Shown piece after piece: positions 25,520-32,310 of a stretch of DNA of 35,146 bases. Position 1 is the stretch's first letter, and each line of letters opens with the position of its first letter. The translations under genes were made by a program, and so were the position numbers. Source of the DNA: Nanobdellota archaeon (GTDB taxonomy: Archaea > Aenigmatarchaeota > Aenigmatarchaeia > QMZP01); NCBI GenBank assembly GCA_018818465.1, contig JAHIRU010000074.1:1-35146 (forward strand), written 5' to 3'. Below the pieces are notes generated by a model that had not been told where the DNA came from, did not search any database, and saw nothing but the letters and a program-made list of their open reading frames with translations.

Positions 25520-27262
25520 TTAAAGATTTATCATGAATATGAAGGTTCTGTCTTCAGTTTCTATACCGTCTATAGTCTTCAATAAAATAAAGGTTTCCGG
25601 TTTTGATAGAAAGTAATTTATATCGTAATCAAATGATGGATCATTAAGTTGTTTTTCATGAATAACGATATATTTTGTTTTCGGATAAGCTATTCCAAAC
25701 TCCTCCCAAAGTTCTTTTGTTGACCTGTAAGAGAAGTTACCTTTTATTGCTTCTGGTATGAATCTATATTTTGCTGACATATACATGGAATATATATAAT
25801 GATTGTTATTCCAATCCCATCTTGAGAACTCAAACATTTGCAAATGACCATAAGTTGTGATGACGGTGGTAGGCTCTGTTATATATTCTGATAGAAACTC
25901 AGCTGTTTTACTGAAGTCTGCTGTTGTTGGATAAGTCCGATTGGCTTCATACATCTCTTTACTTATTTTTACATTCGGGTCAAAAGTTATCCAAACAGAA
26001 TCAAAAAATGCTGTTTGAAAAATAGAAAAAGCTGTGAAAATAAGGATTGTGGACCAGAAAAACCTTTTCAGGTTTCTTTTAGATCCCCATTTTTCAAAGG
26101 AAGCAAAAATACCATAAACGGAAATTATAACAAAGAAAGGTATCATGTAAATTAAAAATCTAACAAATGATGTTGGTGCTGTTCTTACAACAAAAAAGTA
26201 GAGGAAAAATATTATTGAGAGTAGCATTGTTTTTTCTGCAATTTTATCACCAATCTTTTTCTTTAAACCAAAGTATATTCCTGCGAAGAAAAACGGAACA
26301 AGATAAATTTGATGAAATAAAGCAGACAATGCTCCAACAAGTTTTCCTTGCTCTATTATAGAATATGAAGGAAGCCAAGACAAAATATAATCTATACCAG
26401 TTGCAATTTCCTTTGATCTGCTGCTAGATGCCCATGACCATGTGCTTATGTAAGAATCTAGCAAACCGTTAGCATAAAGTACAAATAATTGAATAAGGAG
26501 AGGCATTAAAACAATTAAGAAAATTATCAGAGCCTTAAGTCTTATCTTTGGATCTTTCCATATCAAATTTATTTTTTTCTCCCACAATAAAACGACAAAA
26601 AATACAGGTATCATTAAAATCATCGCGTGTTTTGACATTATTCCAAGTGCCAGCGAAATCACAAAGAAATACAAGTCATTTTTCTTTTCATACCTCAAAA
26701 ACTTTATGAAAAAATAAACAGATGATACTATGAAAGCAGTTAATAGTATATCAACATAATTTTGATTTGATATGCTGAAGATAATCGCATTAAAACCAAC
26801 CAAAATTGTACACAAAAATGGATACACTTTATTTTTGAAATAAAGTTTTGATAGCTTGAAAACAAAGAACAAAAGCACCATAGATTCAAAGACAGTAGCC
26901 AAATTCGTTGTAAATACCGATACGCCTAAAATCAAAAAAATCAACGCAGAGAACATCATATCCAGCGGCGGATATAATGAAAAAATGCTAAAGAATTTGT
27001 AATGGCTATGATAATCTATTGCAAATTCTTTTATCTCATTAAACGAAATTGTCGGATTTGAAAACCACCAGACTACAAGATTTTTTGTGAAGAGAGCGGA
27101 GCTTGCATGTTGTCCCTGATCCCAATCGCTAAGATTATCAAATCTCATCGTTGCAGTGAACAATAGAAAAAAACATGCCAATATTATGATTAGTATTTTA
27201 CTTTCTTTTGATATCTCTGTTAATTTTAGTTTTGTGAATCTTTCCACAAATCCCAATTTCAT
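25520..27262 (-). CDS. GT39/ArnT-like membrane glycosyltransferase (second copy)
   Basis: This 580-residue polytopic protein has a long C-terminal soluble part (about residues 440-580) after about 11-12 hydrophobic segments. After the first helix the external loop reads RFDNLSDWDQGQHASSALFTKN, giving acidic residues where GT-C enzymes place their catalytic Asp/Glu. It is the longest of the three GT39-like proteins here and is probably the outer-face transferase for another polyprenyl-phosphate sugar. A TATA-like TTTATATATT (27286-27295) lies about 25-28 nt upstream, so transcription is probably leaderless. It is the first gene of a minus-strand run that continues through radical SAM copy 6. 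Donor and acceptor are unknown. The fold-level call is firm; the reaction is inferred. Confidence 0.8.
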   Translation of the reverse strand: MKLGFVERFTKLKLTEISKESKILIIILACFFLLFTATMRFDNLSDWDQGQHASSALFTKNLVVWWFSNPTISFNEIKEFAIDYHSHYKFFSIFSLYPPLDMMFSALIFLILGVSVFTTNLATVFESMVLLFFVFKLSKLYFKNKVYPFLCTILVGFNAIIFSISNQNYVDILLTAFIVSSVYFFIKFLRYEKKNDLYFFVISLALGIMSKHAMILMIPVFFVVLLWEKKINLIWKDPKIRLKALIIFLIVLMPLLIQLFVLYANGLLDSYISTWSWASSSRSKEIATGIDYILSWLPSYSIIEQGKLVGALSALFHQIYLVPFFFAGIYFGLKKKIGDKIAEKTMLLSIIFFLYFFVVRTAPTSFVRFLIYMIPFFVIISVYGIFASFEKWGSKRNLKRFFWSTILIFTAFSIFQTAFFDSVWITFDPNVKISKEMYEANRTYPTTADFSKTAEFLSEYITEPTTVITTYGHLQMFEFSRWDWNNNHYIYSMYMSAKYRFIPEAIKGNFSYRSTKELWEEFGIAYPKTKYIVIHEKQLNDPSFDYDINYFLSKPETFILLKTIDGIETEDRTFIFMINL

Positions 27263-27285
27263 AAGATATTAAAAGAGGATATAAT

Positions 27286-27295
27286 ATATAAATAT
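27286..27295 (-). promoter_or_regulatory. TATA-like element for the GT39-like gene at 27262
   Basis: The reverse strand reads TTTATATATT about 25-28 nt before ATG 27262. It probably starts the long minus-strand run of glycan genes. Confidence 0.5.
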
Positions 27296-27336
27296 TAAGG
27301 CAAAGCAACAAAAATTATAAATACTCTTTTCTACCG

Positions 27337-27342
27337 AAAAAA
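27337..27342 (-). terminator. T-tract downstream of the methyltransferase gene
   Basis: The reverse strand carries TTTTTT about 50 nt past the methyltransferase stop, with another T5 at 27362-27366. T-tracts without hairpins can end archaeal transcripts. The 127-base gap 27263-27389 holds only these and the promoter for the GT39-like gene. Confidence 0.3.
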
Positions 27343-27389
27343 CCAAACATATGAGAATAACAAAAATACAAATTATTTATTGTTATACT

Positions 27390-28196
27390 CTAGCGTTTTT
27401 TTCTGAAAAGGAACCAATTGTTCCCCAAACCTTTGACTCTTTTTACATTCAAAAGCTCGAAATAAGGAAAATAATCTTTCATGATATTGCGCATTTCTTC
27501 TACTGTCGCAAATTCATACGGGTAGCCCCCAAGCCAGTCAATCACATCTGTCCTAAAGTTCATGCCCCTTTTTGTTTTGTGATAGTTTCTCACATGTGAG
27601 ACAGGATTTTTAAGCTTGAATGAATAGGCAATCATGTAGGCCGCAATATATGCTGTTTCAATCATATATTTTACTAATTTTGGAGAAGCGTTGTAAAATT
27701 TTTTTATTTTCAGCCATATATATGATCCTTTCAAACCGCCAACCTTATTGTATATGGCTATGTAGTAATAGCCCCCTACCTTTACGCACTTCGCTGAATT
27801 TTTTATGGCATCCAGCATGTTTCCGGTGTGGTGCAAGACACCCCAACTGTAAACAATATCAAATTTACCAAGCTTTTTAACAGTATTGTCATCTAAAATA
27901 GATCCTTCAAAAATCTTCCAGTTGTTTGGGCGTCCAGCGAGTTCATGCATATGATTGCAGCATTTCACAGAAAATTTGTCAACATCAAAGCTAATCACTT
28001 TTTTTGCGCCAAGCCTTTGAGCAGTGAATGAAAACAAGCCGCTTCCGCATCCGATGTCCAAGAAGCTTTTTCCCTTCAAATCACTGATTTTCATGAAATC
28101 AGTTAGCGATTTTTCTGCAAAATCAAACCTGTCTTTATTCAAACTTTTTATGAAGTGACACCAGTTTTTTCCAAAAGAGAACGCCTTTTCGCTCAT
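27390..28196 (-). CDS. Class I SAM-dependent methyltransferase
   Basis: This 268-residue protein has a standard class I fold. FLDIGCGSGLFSF (residues 45-57) is the SAM-binding motif I, VISFDVDKFSVKC follows as the motif II acidic strand, and IVYSWGVLHHTGNM lies in the post-I/motif IV region. The C-terminal third (RNYHKTKRGMNFRTDVIDWLGGYPYEFATVEEM) matches proteins usually annotated as methyltransferases of glycan and lipid-A-like clusters. O- or N-methylation of a sugar is the likely job. It is a single-gene minus-strand unit, divergent from the GT39-like gene at 28254. A TATA-like element about 25 nt upstream overlaps the one used by the divergent gene. Confidence 0.83.
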   Translation of the reverse strand: MSEKAFSFGKNWCHFIKSLNKDRFDFAEKSLTDFMKISDLKGKSFLDIGCGSGLFSFTAQRLGAKKVISFDVDKFSVKCCNHMHELAGRPNNWKIFEGSILDDNTVKKLGKFDIVYSWGVLHHTGNMLDAIKNSAKCVKVGGYYYIAIYNKVGGLKGSYIWLKIKKFYNASPKLVKYMIETAYIAAYMIAYSFKLKNPVSHVRNYHKTKRGMNFRTDVIDWLGGYPYEFATVEEMRNIMKDYFPYFELLNVKRVKGLGNNWFLFRKKR

Positions 28197-28211
28197 ATTC
28201 CCCTTAAATAC

Positions 28212-28222
28212 ATAATATAATA
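28212..28222. promoter_or_regulatory. Shared bidirectional TATA-like element
   Basis: ATAATATAATA is TATA-like on both strands and lies about 25 nt before the methyltransferase start on the minus strand. On the plus strand it lies about 30-35 nt before the GT39-like start at 28254. The two divergent genes probably use overlapping promoters. Confidence 0.4.
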
Positions 28223-28244
28223 AAAACTTAAGCTATTAATTAAA

Positions 28245-28249
28245 GTGAT
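28245..28249 (+). promoter_or_regulatory. Ribosome-binding site GTGAT deciding the 28254 start
   Basis: GTGAT lies 4 nt before ATG 28254. The GTG at 28245 and ATG at 28248 could be read as starts, but the recurrence of GTGAT-N3-4-ATG in this window favours 28254. Confidence 0.5.
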
Positions 28250-28253
28250 GTTT

Positions 28254-29576
28254 ATGAATTCAGAACAGATTTCCATGGTTGTTGTTTTGATGATAATAGT
28301 AGCTTTATGGCTACCTACAATAGGATACACAGAAACAGATGACAGCGTTGTTTACGCAGAACTTGCACAATCTTTTGCTTCAGGAGAAGGCTATTATGCT
28401 AATGGAGAACCGCATGCGCATCATCTGCCACTTTTCCCGATTATCGCTGCTCCACTGACTTATATTGCTTCACCAATGTTTGCACTGAGATTGGCAAGCC
28501 TGTTATTGGGAATTTTTTCACTTGTTGCCTGGTTTTACCTAAGAAAGGAAATATTTCCAAAAGAAAAAGGACCATATTTTTTATTGTTATTTTTATCACC
28601 AATGTTAGTGCTGTTTACGTTTTTCAGGGGCCTTGCTGAATCCCCAATGATATTATTTTCACTACTTTCTGTACTGTTTATATTGAGAGCAGAAAGGACT
28701 TCGAACAAATACTATTATTATCTTTCAGGAATTTCGTTTGGATTGGCTGCCCTTAGCCGTTATGCAGGAGTTGTTTTGGGAGTTGTTTACATCTTATGGT
28801 TTTTCACAGAAAGAAAGCGCTACAACAAACATTTCATAGCAAGCATGGCTATAGGCTTTTTTATTTTTTCTCTGCTGCTGATAGAAAACTTCCTAGTTTT
28901 CGGGAATCCCATACAATTCCTATCAACATTTGGAGAAGTAACATCTTCATCACTGCCTTTACTTTTCAAGATGCCTTTGCACTTTTTCATATTCCTACCA
29001 GCCATATTGATAATGTCGGGAATACTATTGATACCGTTTGTGATAAAGGGCATTGAAAGAGACAAATCACTCTTCATAATGCTCGTTGTTTTCGGTCTTC
29101 TCTTCGCGTCTCTAGGCAACCTAAGATTTAGGTATGTGGTGCCAATCATACCTTTTGTTTTGATATTAGCATATAACGGGTATACCAAAATAAAGGGAAA
29201 CTGGAGGCATCTGATAGTACTGGGAATACTGCTGAACATTCTTATCACCCCGTACTTCGTCAGCGGCGAATTCAAGGATTTTGCAGACAACATTTACCAG
29301 ACACCAACGCAATGGGGTCAGGCAGGTTTGCGCGGACAGGAAGCAAATAACTGGATAAACAACAACGTTCCAGAAGGATCGATAATAGCTACAAGGCATG
29401 CGGATATATGGTCATCATATTTCAGAGACGATATAAAACTCGTACAGTTAGGAGAAGATTCTGATTATATAATCTATGATCAGGTTTTGCCTGATTCTGA
29501 TTATTATGTACCTTCAGGTTCAGAAGAAGTTTTTTCAACTTCTTATCCAATAACGACCATTTATAGAATAAAGTAG
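28254..29576 (+). CDS. GT39/ArnT-like membrane glycosyltransferase (third copy)
   Basis: This 440-residue polytopic protein has about 10-11 hydrophobic segments and a short C-terminal soluble tail. The first external loop reads GYTETDDSVVYAELAQSFASGEGY, with acidic residues (E, D, D) where GT-C enzymes place the catalytic site, then HAHHLPLFPIIAAPL. It should transfer a sugar from a polyprenyl-phosphate donor on the outer face of the membrane. It is shorter than the two other GT39-like proteins here because its tail is reduced. It forms a two-gene unit with a UPF0104 gene 10 nt downstream whose ribosome site overlaps this gene's stop codon. That pairing supports joint handling of a lipid-linked sugar. 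Starts at 28245 or 28248 are possible but less likely. Confidence 0.78.
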   Translation: MNSEQISMVVVLMIIVALWLPTIGYTETDDSVVYAELAQSFASGEGYYANGEPHAHHLPLFPIIAAPLTYIASPMFALRLASLLLGIFSLVAWFYLRKEIFPKEKGPYFLLLFLSPMLVLFTFFRGLAESPMILFSLLSVLFILRAERTSNKYYYYLSGISFGLAALSRYAGVVLGVVYILWFFTERKRYNKHFIASMAIGFFIFSLLLIENFLVFGNPIQFLSTFGEVTSSSLPLLFKMPLHFFIFLPAILIMSGILLIPFVIKGIERDKSLFIMLVVFGLLFASLGNLRFRYVVPIIPFVLILAYNGYTKIKGNWRHLIVLGILLNILITPYFVSGEFKDFADNIYQTPTQWGQAGLRGQEANNWINNNVPEGSIIATRHADIWSSYFRDDIKLVQLGEDSDYIIYDQVLPDSDYYVPSGSEEVFSTSYPITTIYRIK

Positions 29577-29580
29577 GAAG
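29575..29580 (+). promoter_or_regulatory. Ribosome-binding site AGGAAG for the UPF0104 gene
   Basis: AGGAAG overlaps the stop codon of the GT39-like gene and lies 6 nt before ATG 29587, indicating coupled translation. Confidence 0.5.
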
Positions 29581-29586
29581 AATAAA

Positions 29587-30504
29587 ATGAATAAGAAAAA
29601 CTGGATTCAGATTATTGTCGGTGTTATAATACTGGCTGTTTTTCTTAAATTAATAAATCTGGCAGATTCGCTACACATCGTTTCGCAGGCGATATGGCCA
29701 ATTTTTGTTATAGCAATGCTGACTTCAGTAGTAACCCAGGTATTAAGAGGTTTAAGATTTTACCATATCTCAAGAAGCATAAACGTTGATACAGGAATAA
29801 AGAAAAGCATTCTAGTCCAATTTATGACAAGCTTGGCTGGCATAGCAACGCCAGCCAAAATCGGGGAAGGGGGAAAGATATTGTTTTTCAAAAACAAAAA
29901 CAAACTGACGTTTTCGTTCATCCTGGAAAAAATAGCGGACTTCTCATTGCAATTCCTTATTGGATTTTTAGCCATATTCACGTTCCAAATTTATGTCGAT
30001 CTTTTCTATTTTGTATTGGTGCTATTCATAATCGGAATAATAGCGCTTTTCAAGATAGATAAAATATTGAATTTTGTGCTCAGAAAAAACGAGTTTGAGA
30101 AGGGATGGTTTTTCAATATATTGAAAGGCATAAACAAAAAAAGTTTTTTAATTTTCTCTGTTCTGACATTCCTTTTATGGTTTAACATAAACCTTTCTGT
30201 GTGGGTTTACGCTTTGTCGCTTGGCCTGGTTTTGGATATGTTTTTGCTGTTCCAGATATTCACAGTATCAAACCTTATGGGGACAATTTCAGGGACACCT
30301 GGTGGGATTGGATCCACGCAAATAGTCTTTACTTTCATGATGGTGACCTTTATGGGAGTTTCAAGCTCTCTTGCAGGAGCTGTTGCCATAATTTCTGTAA
30401 TAGGAATATATATCATATATACAATACTAACATTGATTGGATTTTTATTATACAGAAGATTTTTTAAAAAACAGGATTCAGCTCTTCCTGGCAACAATAA
30501 ATAG
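29587..30504 (+). CDS. UPF0104 / LPG_synthase_TM-type membrane protein (third copy)
   Basis: This 305-residue protein has about 8 hydrophobic segments and the family landmarks LRGLRFYHISRSINVD, SLAGIATPAKIGEGGKILFFKNK, LEKIADFSLQFLIGF and GTPGGIGSTQIVFTFMM. They line up with the two other copies at 13293 and 18201. A role in lipid or polyprenyl-phosphate movement is inferred from the family. It is co-transcribed with a GT39-like gene, mirroring the association of the first copy with GT2 and GT39 genes. Its last 27 nt overlap the end of the convergent methyltransferase gene, so both C-termini are read from the same DNA. Confidence 0.83.
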   Translation: MNKKNWIQIIVGVIILAVFLKLINLADSLHIVSQAIWPIFVIAMLTSVVTQVLRGLRFYHISRSINVDTGIKKSILVQFMTSLAGIATPAKIGEGGKILFFKNKNKLTFSFILEKIADFSLQFLIGFLAIFTFQIYVDLFYFVLVLFIIGIIALFKIDKILNFVLRKNEFEKGWFFNILKGINKKSFLIFSVLTFLLWFNINLSVWVYALSLGLVLDMFLLFQIFTVSNLMGTISGTPGGIGSTQIVFTFMMVTFMGVSSSLAGAVAIISVIGIYIIYTILTLIGFLLYRRFFKKQDSALPGNNK

Positions 30505-31119
30505 GTTTTTTTGAAGCATCTTATTCTTGAATAATTTGTCCATTCTGGTCTTGTAGAATATCTTGGCCAAAAAATTAAAAACTGCAACGAATCCCAGGTT
30601 TAGTTTTTTCAGTTCAACAATCTCAAACCCTTCTTTTATTAGCAGGTCTTTTATCCTCTTTTCACTGAAAGACTGGCAGTGTCCCCATTTGTGGAATCTG
30701 GATCCACAGTCAGGACAGGTAACAGTCGATGCTTTCAGATTTTCATCATAGTTTGTCGTGAACACAGCATAACAGTCTGGCTTCAATACCCTGTTTATCT
30801 CTTTCAGGCATTTTTCAAGATCCTGGTCGTTCAGGTGCTCTATTAACTCTGTGCAGAACACAGTATCGAATGCATGATTCTCAAACTGTAAATTTGTGCA
30901 GTCACCTTTTATGACATTACCACCCTTTGGCACAAGGTCTATTGCGGTTGCGTTCACTTTTTTTGCCAGTGCGCCGCTGCCTGCGCCCACATCCAAAATC
31001 CTTTTTCCTATATACTTCCTTGACATCCTTATGACTACATTAGAAACGAGATCTCCACTGAATTCTTCATTATAATCTGACCAGAACCTTTCCTGATCAT
31101 TTTCATGAAATTCCTTCAT
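30478..31119 (-). CDS. Class I SAM-dependent methyltransferase with CxxC zinc-like insert
   Basis: This 213-residue methyltransferase has ILDVGAGSGALAKK as motif I (residues 41-54), then the acidic strand ATAIDLVP, FDTVFCTELIEHL and EINRVLKPDCYAVF. After the core lies an insert TCPDCGSRFHKWGHCQSFS with C135, C138, H143, H147 and C148. This CPxCG-x2-FHxWGH pattern is common in glycan-cluster methyltransferases and looks like a zinc site. Methylation of a sugar is likely; the substrate is unknown. The start has GTGAT 3 nt upstream (31123-31127). The C-terminal 27 nt overlap the convergent UPF0104 gene. It is divergent from the GT4 gene at 31206, across 86 nt that hold a shared TATA-like element. 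Confidence 0.83.
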   Translation of the reverse strand: MKEFHENDQERFWSDYNEEFSGDLVSNVVIRMSRKYIGKRILDVGAGSGALAKKVNATAIDLVPKGGNVIKGDCTNLQFENHAFDTVFCTELIEHLNDQDLEKCLKEINRVLKPDCYAVFTTNYDENLKASTVTCPDCGSRFHKWGHCQSFSEKRIKDLLIKEGFEIVELKKLNLGFVAVFNFLAKIFYKTRMDKLFKNKMLQKNLFIVARKS

Positions 31120-31122
31120 TTT

Positions 31123-31127
31123 ATCAC
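31123..31127 (-). promoter_or_regulatory. Ribosome-binding site GTGAT for the methyltransferase at 31119
   Basis: The reverse strand reads GTGAT followed by AAA and ATG 31119, the same arrangement as at 9681, 15400 and 28254. Confidence 0.55.
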
Positions 31128-31146
31128 TATTGGTTTTATATTAAGG

Positions 31147-31159
31147 ATTAATATAAAAC
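31147..31159. promoter_or_regulatory. TATA-like element in the divergent 31119/31206 region
   Basis: ATTAATATAAAAC gives a TATA-like element on the plus strand about 50 nt before ATG 31206. Its complement is TATA-like on the minus strand about 35 nt before ATG 31119. Both genes would then have short leaders carrying their ribosome sites, GTGAT on the minus strand and GGGGAT on the plus strand. Confidence 0.35.
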
Positions 31160-31205
31160 TTTTATTATTAATTATTCGCTACATGTTGTTTATAAAGGGG
31201 ATAAT

Positions 31206-32309
31206 ATGCACATATTGATGATAAATCACGAATTCCCCCCTCTTGGAGGAGGCGGAGGAAATGCAAATTATTATATAGCCAGAGAACTTGTGAAACTGGG
31301 GCACAGTGTTGACATAGTTACATCAGGTTTTTCAGGCCTAAAAAGCGAAACAATCAATGGTTTTAAAGTTCATAGAATAAAAACAAAAAGAAAACATGAA
31401 ACTCACGCAACAACATTAGAAATGTTAAGCTTTGTTAAAAATTCCCGCAAATATTGTAAAAAGTTGATGAAAAATAAAAAATATGATATTATTCAATGTT
31501 TCTTTACTCTTCCTGCGGGATTAACAGGATTTCTCCTAACAAAAAAATTCAAAGTTCCCATGGTCATAAGGATGGGCGGATCAGACGTGCCTGGGTATGA
31601 CCCATATCGTTTCAAGCTTCTTTACAAGCTTCTAATACCATTATACAAAAAAGTATGGAGGCGTGCAGACTGTCTTGTAGTCAACAGCCAAAAATTGAAA
31701 GATCTTCTCTTGAAAAGCAAGCAGATGAAAGTTGATATAATATACAATGGTGCTGATTCAGAAGAGCTAAAAGCCAACAGAAAATCAGACGGTAAAACAA
31801 TAATATGTATATCCCGTCTTGTCAAGCGAAAAGGAATAGATTATCTTTTGAGAGCTCTAAAGGATAGAAAGGATTTCCATCTGATTATCATAGGAGACGG
31901 CGAAGAGAGACAAAACTTAGAAAACCTTGCTAATAAATTAGGAATAAACAGCAGAACAGAGTTCATAGGTGCAGTTGAACATAACGGTGTTATAAAATAT
32001 CTAAACAAAGCAGATATATTCGTTCTTCCGTCTTTTGCTGAAGGAATGTCCAACGCACTTTTAGAAGCTATAGCCAACGGACTTCCGGTTATTGTAACAG
32101 ATGTTGGCGGATCAAAAGAGCTTGTGAAAAATAACGGTGTTATAATTCAGCCAGGAAACGAAGAACAGCTCAAAGACGCAATTGAAAAACTCCTCTCAAA
32201 CGAGAAGCTAAGAAAGCAGATGTCAAAAGAAAGCCTGGAAATTGCAAAAAAATTCACATGGCAGAATATAGCAAAAGAATATGAAAACCTTTACAGGGGA
32301 TTGATATAG
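31206..32309 (+). CDS. GT4-family glycosyltransferase (second copy)
   Basis: This 367-residue GT-B protein starts MHILMINHEFPPLGGGGGNANYYIARELV, the classic Gly-rich acceptor loop of GT4. The C-terminal domain has ISRLVKRKGIDYLLRAL, IIGDGEERQNLENLANKLG and FAEGMSNALLEAIANGLPVIVT, with the E-x7-E pair E279 and E287 that positions the nucleotide sugar. It should be a retaining transferase at the cytosolic side, acting on a lipid-linked oligosaccharide. A GGGGAT ribosome site lies just before the ATG. The gene ends one base before the asparagine-synthase-like gene, so the two are probably co-transcribed. Sugar and acceptor are unknown. Unlike the GT4 at 7072, both Glu residues are present. Confidence 0.9.
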   Translation: MHILMINHEFPPLGGGGGNANYYIARELVKLGHSVDIVTSGFSGLKSETINGFKVHRIKTKRKHETHATTLEMLSFVKNSRKYCKKLMKNKKYDIIQCFFTLPAGLTGFLLTKKFKVPMVIRMGGSDVPGYDPYRFKLLYKLLIPLYKKVWRRADCLVVNSQKLKDLLLKSKQMKVDIIYNGADSEELKANRKSDGKTIICISRLVKRKGIDYLLRALKDRKDFHLIIIGDGEERQNLENLANKLGINSRTEFIGAVEHNGVIKYLNKADIFVLPSFAEGMSNALLEAIANGLPVIVTDVGGSKELVKNNGVIIQPGNEEQLKDAIEKLLSNEKLRKQMSKESLEIAKKFTWQNIAKEYENLYRGLI

Positions 32310-32310
32310 T

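Noticed and set aside
27351..27599. Plus-strand ORF of 82 codons with a TATA-like TTATAAATA about 33 nt upstream
   Set aside because: All but the first 13 codons are antisense to the methyltransferase gene, the product resembles no domain, and the spacing is only approximate. The upstream T-tracts fit better as minus-strand termination signals.
28820..29293. 157-codon minus-strand ORF opposite the third GT39-like gene
   Set aside because: It is a shadow of a membrane-protein gene with clear hydrophobic segments in the plus frame.
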